A DNA stretch of 64,000 nt from Gnetum montanum (Eukaryota > Streptophyta > Gnetopsida > Gnetales > Gnetaceae): the NCBI GenBank assembly GCA_015680685.1, contig MNCI01001846.1, positions 270,388-334,387 on the forward strand. Direction: 5' to 3'. Made by a program: the position numbers and the translations under genes. Below the pieces are notes generated by a model. That model did not search any database and had not been told where the DNA came from. It saw nothing but the letters and a program-made list of their open reading frames with translations. Shown piece by piece: positions 48,687 through 59,785 of this stretch (position 1 is its first letter; each line of letters starts with the position of its first letter).

Positions 48687-50713
48687 TACCCCCATGACTA
48701 AATGAAAACTCGTCCTTGAGTTCATTACAATGATATCGAGTAGGTATGGAATTATTGAGGGAATGGAACTAATGGGATGACATGTGAACAGATCATTATT
48801 ACAAGACTTGACACAAACTGGTGTTCATGACAACAAGGGTGAACACCTTATTACATTGACATCAGGCCACATTTGGTAGCTGAGAGAAAAGAGGAGAGAG
48901 AAGAGAAGAGAAGAAGAGAGAAGAGTCTTGCTGCTGCCAACACCTAGATTGTGCTTTTCGTTGTCCATCCGTAAGTGCATCATCAATCCTACTCCTTACA
49001 TAACTACTTTCAACACTGTTCCATTCCAAGTGCTTTCTCCAAATCCGGTCTGTTGTTGTATGATTGCCATCTGCACACACAACACAGTCATGTATTAGCA
49101 AGGATAAATGAATTTCAATGTAGTTATACCTTGCTTCGGTGTAAGTCCTTTGGCTGGGTTGTGGTATGGCTGATACGGATCTGGGATTGTATAGATGATG
49201 ACTACCGAAGGTGTAGGGGTTAGGAAGAGAAATGAAAAAATTCGGGGCTTAGGAGAAAAATCAAAAAATCAGGCCCTGTACCCCCATGACTAATCGCGAA
49301 CCTCTGGTAGCGAAAGAATGGAGAAAGAAAAGGAGTAGGGAAGAGAGATAAAGCTAGATAACTAGGACATCGATAAAAGAGATGTCAAGATGGAAATGAA
49401 CAAAAGAAAATTAATTGCAAAATGTTAAGGAAAAGAAGTTAACAAATGCACCAAATAGGAGTGTCAGTGGGTCCTCCCCAAGTAGGTTCATGCCCTTAGT
49501 GCCCTGACAATCCCACATTCAAAGAGTCTGTAGGCTCTGGGAATGTCCTTTGGAACAAGAGTTAAAGTCTTAACCATAAGAATTTACCAAAAAGAAAACA
49601 ATGTATCTACAAAAATATACACTAATGATACAATCGGCAATGAGGTGAACGGTGGAGAGAAGAGTGGAGAGAAGAGGATGGAATGGAATCCCAAGGACAA
49701 GGTGGTGTATAGCCCCTTGTGTATTACATGGTTAATGTGACTTGGCAAATCTCATTCCAACTCTGGCCTCAAACCAACCACATCCAGTGACTTCGCATTA
49801 ATACATTTGGCCAAACCATCCACTTGGAGTAACAAGGATGCATCTCCAAAAGCCACCACCATTCTGACGAAACAAAGGAGAGAATGGGAAGCGAGAAGGG
49901 CCGTAGTTAGAGGGAACACTTTGGTTCCATAACCAGTGCTTGCAGCCCAAAGTTATTTCATCTAAGGGGTGTGCTTTGAATCCTCACTTTGGCTTTTTTT
50001 TTTGTGTTTTGTGTTTTTATGCATGGGGACCACACCATGCAAAGACTTCTTATTTTTATTGTCTCAACTTCCGAAGAATGGGTAACATCGGAACGGTAAG
50101 AAAACTTAAGAAGAAAAAATCCAAGCACCCAAGTGAACAGCCAACACAACTGCATCAAGTTCCCTTGAAGTCACACCCTTTTCAAACCTTGAGTCCTTCC
50201 TTAGTTTGATAAGTACTCAGTCACCGATTCGTTAAAGTTTTTATGAAAAAGGGAACTGCACATTTCCAACCCAAGAGAAACCATAGACTTTGATGGATGA
50301 ATGGATGAAGTGGACTCATTGCTTGCCATATCAAAAGAACATACCTTAGTGTCAACATTGTAACTTAAAGGTAAAAACCAAACATTAGCAATCAATGAAA
50401 AATAGTTCATTCCATTGGACCAAACACTTATTGGTTGACGAACTTACATGGTGGATGTCACACATACACATACACGCAACAAAATGAAAAAGTATAACGA
50501 TGATGTGAAACAAAAATAAGAAAAGTTAAAGAAATTTGTAAAACAAAAACAGAAAAAGTTAAAGAAATTTGTAAAACAAAAACGTGTAAGATAAAAATGT
50601 GTAAAAAAAAAACTTAAAAAGGAACTAAGGGCCCCATATGGTTAGCATAGGTGGCCATCTCCCCCATGACTAAGTTGTAAGGGAGACCAAAATACGGAGC
50701 GCCTGTTTGAATT
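48687..50713 (-). other. Spacer of element F between protease and 3' LTR
   Basis: This shares phrases with the spacers of A, B and C, including GGGGAGGACCCACTGACACTC-like sequence at 49460-49485 and the T-rich tract (50460-50625, coding strand). 48870-49300 holds a purine-rich stretch not seen in the others. ORF2 is not present: the sequence passes from spacer to polypurine tract. No gene is seen. Confidence 0.65.
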
Positions 50714-51360
50714 TCATAACAGTGCCCAACTTCTCCCTGCTGATGTTCTTAGGTTAAGGGATGGAAGTTGGCGACGCTCACGTTCCAATGTATCTATGCC
50801 ACGGTTGTTAGCATGAGTTATCTCCTTAGTTCGTTCCATGCATACTTGCTTGCTCCCTTGAGTAGCTATCAACCATTGGGTGTCTACTATTGGTTGTGAG
50901 GTTGCTACATACAGGCATCTTTGTGTTTCACTTTCAAGGGAACACCTATTACATGGAGACGTTCCCTCCATGTCATCACCCAATGAATCACTGTATGTGA
51001 TGCATGGAATCTTCTTCTTCTCGATCTTTCCGTAAAAGTTCATCTTAGAAATCTGCAAGGAAAGATCATGGATACCTAGGTACGCATCTATAGTGCTTAG
51101 CCATGGTCTTCCCATTATAATGGGGAAGTTCCCTTCATTATTTACCTTGATCACTAGGAAATTGGCTGGGTATGACCACCCACACATAGTGGTGATAACG
51201 TCCTCCACCAATCCTAAGGGAATGGTAATGGACTGGTCAGCCAGCTCTAATTGTATGTTACTCTTCTTAAGTTGGGGCAGGTTCCAGTCTTGATACATCT
51301 TTTGTGAAATTAAGTTGACTTCAGAACCTGAGTCAAGAAGAGCTCAATGTGGTGCATTTC
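50714..51360 (-). pseudogene. Aspartic protease of element F
   Basis: Retropepsin with an intact active-site box LLDSGSEVNLIS (near 51335), LELADQSITIPLGLVEDV, FPIIMGRPWLS and GIHDLSLQI. An in-frame TGA lies just before the active site. The frame ends at 50714 where pol has been deleted and spacer follows. It would have cut Gag and Pol precursors. Confidence 0.85.
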
Positions 51361-51367
51361 TGGCAAT

Positions 51368-53986
51368 CTACAAATAAATTAAGGGACTCCCAAGATCAGA
51401 TAGTTTCCTAGGAAGGTGGCCCACCTTTATCCAGTCAGTTATGGTATGTGTTAACATAACCGTTTGCGTACTTAGTTGTTGGACTGAAGGGTTCTCCGAA
51501 GCGTTAGTGGTTAGAGGCCTATACATGTACTCAACCGCTTGTTGTTGCGAGAGTTTGTCGAGGCTCCTGGTTCTGAAAAAGGGTCTCTTCTTTGTACAAT
51601 TACAATTGGCAAAACAAGTACCCGGTTGGCTATCTACACACTGTATATTTACAGCTCTCACGGCGTTGCGTTGTTGTGGTTGGGTAGGTAACTCCCCTTG
51701 CATTGTTGGAACAGGTTGTATGGGAGCTACAGGTGGAAGAGGTGAGGGTGGAGTTAGAGGATGGGATGCATGTGAGATATCTCCCGAAGGAGAAGGAGTC
51801 CTCCTGAAGTACTCCTGAACTTGGTAGTGATGTTGGGGAGTGTTGTGACCCATAGAGTCACCTAGAGAAACCGGCTGCTGCACATAATATCCATAAGGAT
51901 CGGGTTGTTGGTAAGGGTATTGATGTGTTGGCGGTGGCATCCCCCATGATTGTGGATGTTGCCACTGCTGATGTTGTCCGATAGGCTATGGAGGCGTTCC
52001 ACTTGGATAATACGTTAAGGGTTGGTGGAACTGCCTTGGGTTACCTTGTGGATAAGGTAACCTTCGGGGTGTTTGCCGTTGATTAAGTCTTGGATTTAAT
52101 GCATACACCCCAGACTCCTGCAGATGTGAGATAATTGGGCAACATCCCTTGGGATGTTCATAGTAGCAGACCTCACATCCACTATCATCATCTGTCTCAG
52201 AGTTCACAACATCATCGGGGATAGGATTTTTCCCCTTACCCTTGTTATGTGCAGGGTTTAAGTTTCTCTTCTTAGTTTTTCCTTTGTCACTACCTTGTTC
52301 TAACTTAGACTCTTCTACAATTTTTAAAACGGTTTCCATCCTTGAGTCTAAGTGATCCCACATTTGGTCCATCTTGGCCGATACCTTGATTATTAACTTT
52401 TGGATCGGCAAGATCTTCCAGTTCACCAACTCTTCGAGTGGTGACTCATCCTCCTCATCACAAAATTTCACTCCCTTCTTGCGAAGGGAGGAGTCACGAT
52501 TATACTCTTCTGCACTTTCCCGTTTACGTAGCTCGCCCTCTTCTTGCGCTACTTGTTCCAACAAGCTTTCTACTTCATGGGCTCTAAGTTTAGCAAGTCT
52601 CCCTTGGGCATAAGTCCCAAGAGTCCTTCTCGTTTCATTCTGAAGCCCATCCACGATGTGGCGAAGTTGATCCCGTTTAGCGTACCCATGGCCTGGGCAA
52701 CGATGTAACAATGTGTAGTAATGGGCCATGGCAGCATCCAAGGGCTCATAAGCACCTTGTTTCCAACCTTGGATCTACTTCCGCAAGTTAGACACTCTGG
52801 AGTACGTCTGATATTTGTTGTTAAACAGTTCTAGCATCGTACTCTACCTCCTGATGGTTTCCAGTTCTAAGGACCGGTACCAGCTTTCTGCTTCTTTAGT
52901 GAGTGTCCTTGGGAACAACTTAAGTTTCTACCACTCATTATCAATATTCTGCAAGGTACAAGCATCGTGGAATGCCTGTAAATGATGTTGAGGATCAGCG
53001 TTGTATCCCCCTTCAAAACGTGGGATATTATTTATGTCCAACTGCTTGATCCTGCTATCTTTCAAATGCCTTGTGGGGATCCTAACTGCCTCTGTGATAT
53101 CAAGCATGCTTCAGGTTATGAGTAGAGGCTCGTCATGATCATTTCTATCATGACGTCTGTGATGTCTTCGTGTTGGTTCCCTACTCTCCCTACGTCCTTG
53201 CCCTTGTCCTAACTCCTCTCGACCTTCCTATCGAGGTCTTTCATCTACTTTACTTTTACCCTCTCCGTTGTGCTCATGATGGCTGTGCCCAGATGTGGAA
53301 GGAGAGTGTGAATGGTGCGATGAAGGATAAGAGGAAGGGGATCCATCACCACGGTGGTGTTTCTTACCTTCTCTTCGGCTGCTTTGGCCCCGATCGTTAT
53401 AACAATCTAAGTGCCTATCCTTAGTGTGAGTGGTGGTTTCCACCATGAACAGTTGGTTTTCACGGGGATCAGAGCCTGTAATATGTATAGTTGATCGTAG
53501 GCCTTGATGCCTAACCTCTTCACCGTTGTGAGGAGGGGGAACATCGTTTTCTAAGAAACCCGCTATGAGGGGCTCTTCGTCTCTTATTTCACTAAGGACA
53601 TGGGAAACCTTACCCTTCAACAGTGTGTGTTGGCTCTCTTGCCTTTCGTCCCTCATACGTTGCAAAGCGGTGGGATGATAATCCCTTATATCATATTCTC
53701 CAGCAACGTATTCAGCGAATAAGTCCTGCATGCCAATCTGTGCTAAGGCACGGAAGAGCATGCTTGGGACAGATCGATCTGGTGGTAACACTATGTTACC
53801 AAACAAATCTCTCCAGCGCAACTATTCATCCTAATGGAGGATAAAAGTGTGATCAGTAATATACTCATCGAGATGAGTATAAACTATCTTATACTGCGTA
53901 GGACTTGGCTGATTTGGGTTATGTGTTTGGTGCTGACTGTCTTCTGTGTTATTCCTAGATGAGTTAATCTTTTGAGAAGAAGCCAT
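51368..53986 (-). pseudogene. gag of element F (nearly intact)
   Basis: From the ATG at 53984-53986 (MASSQKINSS), the minus strand encodes an N-terminal region (LRWRDLFGNIVLPPDRSV near 53820), a Ser/His/Arg-rich linker, the retrotransposon-gag core (SWYRSLELE, FNNKYQTYSRVSNLRK, AMAHYYTLLHRCPGHGY, GLQNETRRTLGTYAQ; 52900-52590), a helical region, and a zinc knuckle CEVCYYEHPKGCC near 52170. A Pro/Gln-rich tail reaches 51368. A handful of stops or frame changes (near 53825, 53225, 52760, 51980) interrupt it. It is the best-preserved gag of the F/G/H type here. Confidence 0.87.
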
Positions 53987-54125
53987 CTTATCGATGTGCT
54001 GTCACCATTAAATATGTTCTTAATTAACTAATCAACCCAAAGGTTCATTAAGGCTCCCAACGATGTGAAAGATTCCTAATGTTCTAATTGGCGTACAAAC
54101 ACTTAGTCCCCAGCAATGGCGCCAA

Positions 54126-54777
54126 TGATGAGTGGCGGGTATCCCTGCACTCAACCATACGAAATGAGTGTAGCACGCACGATCCGGTCGAACTCTGCAG
54201 ACTAAATGCCTAAATGCCTCAAGGAACACTTGGGATTAATTAATCGTTGTCTTCCCAAACTTACTCGTTGTTGTCATGGTGTATGGTTAAGTAAGTTTGA
54301 GGTATATGATTTTTTTGGTCTTTTATGGCTTTTCTCCTATGCTATGAGGTAAAGGGTAGAGAGAATAAAAATAACTCTAACTACAACACTAAGTCCTAGC
54401 ATCAGCATCCGTTCCCACTTACCGTACACACCTTGAACTGTGCAACTGTGGCTACCAAACGCTAATCGTTACTGGGATTACCACATGTAACACATGTGCT
54501 CGAAGCAGTCATACTGAGGCACTTAACTACTCTAAGTGTGATAAGCAGCCATTCCTTGGCTAGCCATACACATCCGTAGATGCTTGTAACCAAGTCGTAC
54601 TTATCCCACGATCTAGGAGGAAAGGGTAAGAAGGCCTAATCGCGATGAGTAGCCGATTCCTTAATTAGCCGTACACATTCGTCAATGCTCGTAATCAAGT
54701 CATACTCATGCCGCGCTAACAACATGTAATAAATAACAATAAATAAAATCTATCCATGCACTATAAGGTATATCCAC
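54126..54777 (-). repeat. 5' LTR of element F, first part
   Basis: Starts TGATGAGTGG; near-identical to 47761-48410. It is interrupted at TATATCCAC by element C. The remainder is at 63678-63959. Confidence 0.93.
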
Positions 54778-55775
54778 TGATGGGACGTGATATCGCATGG
54801 GCCGCGATATCGTGTATGCGGTATCACGGCAGTCCCGATATCGCGTACGCGATATCGCGTTGTCCCCTGTGATATCGCATACGCGATATCATAGTCCGTC
54901 GCAATATCTATAAATAAGAGCGGCTCTCCCTTATTTGACATCCCAGTTTTAGAGTAGCGAAGCTCTGGCAGTTTGATCCCTCCAGAGTTAGTTTATTTTC
55001 CAGTGTATGCCTGCAATGTGGTGAATGTGGTTGTACGGTGTCTTTATTCGAGTGTGCTGTACTTGGACACGCACATGACCGACAATAAAGATCGAGATTA
55101 CTTCATCATTGTAGCATTCACTTTGTCATTTATTTACTTGTTATTTATTACTTTCATAGCATGGTGTAAGTACGACTTGATTACGAGCATCTACAGATGT
55201 GTACAGCTAGTCAAGAAATCGGTTGCTTATCGCAATTAGTCTCTCACCCTTAAACTCCTAGAAGAAGAATGAGTACAACTTGGTTACGAGCATTTAAGTG
55301 TGACTACTTGGTAGCCCAGTGGCATAGCCAAGATCTGCGCTTGGTAATCCCAGTGGTGTATTCAGGATCTACACTTGGTAATCCCAGTGGCGTACCTAGG
55401 ACCTGCGCTTGGTAGTCCCAATGGTAGTCGTGCACGAAGTCCAAGATGTGTACGGTTGATCAAGGAATCGGTTGCTCGTTGCACTTAGGCTAGAATAGAT
55501 TCTCTTACCCTTTCCCTCTTAGCTTAGTTTAGTTAATATTATTTTTCCACTATCATCAGGAGTAGCAATAGAATAGGAACACATCATACACCTCACTCTA
55601 GACTAAACCATACGTGACATATGATAAATACTAGTCCAGGTGAGAAGACAGCGAACTGTGACCTAAGGTTAACTGTCTAGGTGCCACAACTAGTCCGTCT
55701 ACGGAGTTCAACCGGATCACATGTGAAACGCTCGTATTCGTATGGTTGAGCGAAGGGATACCTCGTCGCTCATCA
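54778..55775 (+). repeat. 5' LTR of element C
   Basis: It is 998 bp, from TGATGGGACG to TCGCTCATCA. U3 is packed with GATATCGCG modules (54788-54895), then TATAAATA and AATAAA in the usual LTR order. Confidence 0.95.
54837..54916 (+). promoter_or_regulatory. U3 promoter of element C 5' LTR
   Basis: A perfect 20-bp palindrome GATATCGCGTACGCGATATC sits at 54837-54856, with a one-base variant at 54872-54891, and TATAAATA at 54909-54916. It would drive the full-length and gag RNA. Confidence 0.75.
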
Positions 55776-55795
55776 TTGGCGCCGTTGCCGGGGAC
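55776..55795 (+). other. Primer-binding site complementary to tRNA-Asp
   Basis: TTGGCGCCGTTGCCGGGGAC directly follows the LTR. TGGCGCCGTTGCCGGGGA is complementary to the 3' end of plant tRNA-Asp including CCA. Confidence 0.88.
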
Positions 55796-55917
55796 GATGC
55801 TAGTTATCTAGATTATTTAAATCATACAAGGTCGCTGTAAAGAACTTAACGATATATCTCTTAGAAAGAAGAAATAATTTTAAAAGTCATGCATAAATTC
55901 ACACACAACTCCAAACA

Positions 55918-57907
55918 ATGTCTCTCCTACAAGATAATCATAACGCCACACTTAGTGAGGAAATTCATCGGAGAACTAACGAATTATATGATGATGAAGA
56001 TTGGAGTATACAACCTGAAGTGGGAGTTTCTTATAAAAATAAAGACGAACAAAAACAATGTCATCACAACACATGAAGACATAACTTACCTAATGACGAT
56101 GAACCCCCACTAGCCACTACAAGCTTAACACAAATACAAGAGGCTGTTCGAATCTCACGTAGGCATCATAAAGAGAGCCGACTACCCAGGCTCGATTTAA
56201 ATAACTTTCCTAAATTTTCAGGAGGCTATGACTTAGATCCACATCAACATTTACTAGCCTTCTACAATGCCTGTACATGGAATAATATTGATAACAGTTG
56301 GCAAAAACTTAAGCTCTTTCCTATGACACTTGTTGACCAAGCTAAAGTATGGTATAGATCGTTAAAACCAACCTCGATACGATGCTGGTCAACAATGGTA
56401 GAAGTCTTTAATGAAAAATATCAAACCTACGCTGGAGTGTCAGCCTTGAGGAAACAAATCCAAGGATGGAAACAAGCAAAACATGAACCCTTGGACATGG
56501 CCTTAGAAAGATATTATGCACTGTTAAACAACTGTACAGGCCATGGGTTTTTCAAGGAAAGGATAATGTATCATATCATTGATGGGCTACGTAATGAAAC
56601 AAGAGAGACTTTAGGAACATATGCCCGAGGTCAATTATACAACCTATGAACCCATCAAATCCAAGAGCTTATTAAGCAGGTAGCAAAAGAAGAAGGAGAA
56701 TTAGCCAGATGGGAGAGTTGAAAAACATCAACAGGACCAAAAAAGTAACTCAACAAAGGTCCATGATCATAACAAGGAGAGATCAACAAATCTCAAGGTG
56801 GAAGTATCATCTTTGACAATACAACAATCGTTAGAAGAAGCAGAGGCAAAGATCAACAAAATGTTGGAGCAGATGTATCAAAAGTGTGGGGAGTATATCA
56901 ACAACATTGGAGATAGAGTTTTAACAACCCAAGAAGTAGGGCAAAATAGTAGACATTCAGAGAAAAAGAATAAAGGGAATAAGTGCTTCACTGCCAATCC
57001 TATGGATGAATGCAACATATGCCTGTACGATCACCCCAAAGGCCAATGCCCAATATTGTTACATCTACATGAGCATTGGGAAAACACGTTACATCCAAAG
57101 TTCGTACAGAGATACTGTGTTAGACCACAGTGGCAACAAACCCAGTCATGGGGGAGACCATCCTTAGACTAGAGGCACCCTTCAAATTTTCCGAATCCAA
57201 ATGCTTATTACGTCCAACATCCTGTTTCTACATTTGGGCCACCATACTCTATCTCACCACAATACCATTCTCCACAATACTATCAGCCCATACTTCCAAC
57301 ACGACCACCACCTTATGCACCTTCTATTCCTCCTAACTTCCAACATTCTTATCCTTTCCCTCCTTCCACAATGCCACCAACTGTTCCTAAGGTGTTTGTG
57401 CCACCGCAACAATCCACGAACAACACTTGTGCTACTGCTACCAACAGCAGTGAGCAACCTCAGCAGCATCAAAGGCGTCCTTTCTTTAAACACGGTCGTA
57501 GGAAGGGACAACATAATTCTGAGGCCACTGCATCTTCTAACCCAGCACAAGTTCCACATTGTGGTGCACCCTTACCTTTGAACACAATGCCTCATGTAAC
57601 TTCATCAGGGCCATCATCAAATGCTCCAACAACCATACAGCCCAATGAACACAATCATGGGAGGCATCAACCTAATCCTTGCATACCATCTAACGGTCAC
57701 AAACATCATAGTGGATCAACTCGTTATCTGGAAACTACATCGTATAAAGTGCCCCACTATGCTCATTATTATGAAGTGTGTGAAATCCAAGGGGATAAGT
57801 ATGGACCGATTTCAATATTTCCAATATGCAAGGATTCTCATTTCCCATTTATTAATCCTTGCCATACTCAACCGTTTAGTTATGGGGGATATCCCCCATT
57901 TCAATAA
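55918..57907 (+). pseudogene. gag of element C
   Basis: The ATG at 55918 (MSLLQDNHNATLSEE) begins the frame. An in-frame TGA lies near 56074. The core is at 56160-56650 (LDLNNFPKFSGGYDLDPHQHL, VWYRSLKP, FNEKYQTYAGVSALRKQ, MALERYYALLNNCTGHGF, LRNETRETLGTYA). A stop follows LYNL and a frameshift lies near 56720. The zinc knuckle CNICLYDHPKGQC (CX2CX3HX4C) is at about 57013-57051. A Pro/Ser/His-rich tail ends at TAA 57905-57907. The tail shares a RPFFK block with F gag, but ends without reaching protease. Only a few lesions break it. Confidence 0.87.
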
Positions 57908-59285
57908 CAAGCAGGATTAATAAATATATTTTTTTTATTTTCTTTTATTTTACAACTTTTTATTTTCCATTTTTTCATTTTTCAACTTTTTGTGTGTGTT
58001 TGTGTTTTATGTTTTTGTAAGTAATCTTATCTATGAATAAAACACTCATGTGGATCATTGGTTGAGGTGTGTTTTATGTTATTAAGTCATGAGTGATCAA
58101 TTATTTTGGAACAGTGAGCCCATTGCATCCACTCATCCACTCTATCGATAAGAGGTTCTGTCTAAGGGTACAGTGATATTCTTGAAATTTCTAAAACTTA
58201 CAATTAATTTTGTGTCATTGTACCCAGAATGAAGAAGGATGGACCAAGAGGGAATGGTTAGGGTGTGACAGCAAGGGGACTTGTGGATTCTCTTTGGTGT
58301 CATCTGTGGATGTTATCATGTAACTTGGTTGTACTAAGATCCTTGTAAATCTAATGAAAAATGGGAGTAAGAGTAATCAAAAGGGCACTTGAAAATCAAA
58401 CGCTATTCTAGAAGGTCCCACTGGAAAGACATGCACCCATGCCTGAAGGTTGGCGGTTTCTCTAGATTCAGTAAAGTGAAAAAGAAAAAGAAAAAGAAAA
58501 GAACAACAAAGTGCCATAAAACAAAAATCACTCCTCCCTTGTACTAAACGCCAAGTGATCGTACGCCTTGTTGCTATGGTACTCTCATAGTTGTTCATCA
58601 TGGGATGAACCAATGCGATGTCACTGTTTGGAAGGATGGATTTGGTCTTGATCTTGGAATGACGGGTTAATGACACATTAATTATGCTTTACATGCAGGA
58701 TTCATTGTGCCTTGAGTCAATTACCTCATGTCCCAATTTCTACAATCCCTTTCTATAGTTTATCTCATCTCACTATTCGTGTAATTGTAGCACATGTCCC
58801 ATGTAGCATAGAATTTTCATCTCATTCTGGTGATATTTACCTGTGTGTGTTTTGTGGAGTTAGTGCAGATTACCTCTAACCCTTCTAGTGCCCACGGACA
58901 CTTTAAGTGTGATTACACAAGGGCATAATAGGTTGAAACCTACTTTGGGGAGGATCCACTTGTGTAATTTTGTTATAATCTTCATTAATTCTATAGCTAG
59001 AACACACAATTTCTTACCCTTAGCTTGCGTTTACATAACTTTCTTTCCCTATTATTATCCCTCTTAATTTTCAGTTCCAATGTACCATTAAATTCCCTTT
59101 TCTTCATAACCCCCAAAATTAAAATTGTTAAAATTCACATCATTATCATTCATAGTGCCTTTAAACTTCATGTAATTACCCTTGAACACCTTTATGCATG
59201 CTAATGTCCTTCATATTTTGCCTTAATTTCAGAAAAATCATTAAAAATTTCGATCTTTTGGAGTGTCTCACATTAGTAGGGACAA
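57908..59285 (+). other. Spacer with T-rich tract and AATAAA, element C
   Basis: T-rich DNA (57925-58015), GTAAGT (58017-58022) and AATAAA (58036-58041) follow the gag stop; all three are conserved in B. The block GGGGAGGATCCACTTGTGTA (about 58946-58965) is conserved in B and, in altered form, in A and F. No conserved ORF. I infer the 3' end of a gag transcript and the upstream region of the second promoter. Confidence 0.6.
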
Positions 59286-59341
59286 GATATCGCGTACGCG
59301 ATGTATCGTACACGATATCGCGTCCCCTATTCCTATAAATA
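59286..59341 (+). promoter_or_regulatory. Candidate internal promoter of element C ORF2
   Basis: 59286-59322 carries GATATCGCGTACGCGAT, then a related inverted half ending GATATCGCG, made of the same modules as the LTR U3. TATAAATA follows at 59334-59341. The LTR has the same order (palindrome, then TATA). It lies about 450 bp before ORF2. Activity is inferred. Confidence 0.7.
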
Positions 59342-59785
59342 GGGTACCCCGCCGCTACACTTAGCTTCATTTTCAAATTTCTGCGAGGGGAGTTGTTGAA
59401 TTTTTTCTCTGCGACTTGCGACTGTGTGACCCTTGATTTTTCCATCATATCTCGCGCACTGGTGCTCCGATTTTTGTTCCGTTTGAACCTGCTTGAACCC
59501 AGAGTGTTCAGTTTAGTTGTGGGGGAGAGACACTTATCGAAAAGTGCTCAAATTTTTTGAAATTTATCATTGCCCAAGGACATCAATTAGGGTCATTAAC
59601 TTAACACTTAACATAATTGTGCCGAATATTATATACCCCTTAAGTACACCGGAAGATTAGCAATGAACCCACTTAAGTTATAGGACTTATCATTTTACCT
59701 TTCAGGCAAGATCACACGATATAATATCTAATCTTTAATTAAGGCAAGTAGTAAGGTATAACTTAATTCTCCAAACAACCTTGTC

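Noticed and set aside
51441-51818. 125-residue plus-strand frame as a gene
   Set aside because: It is the antisense of the Pro/Gln-rich gag tail of element F.
54788-54895. Short palindromic repeats as a CRISPR array
   Set aside because: There are no regular spacers and no cas genes, and the repeats are in LTR U3 regions of plant retrotransposons.
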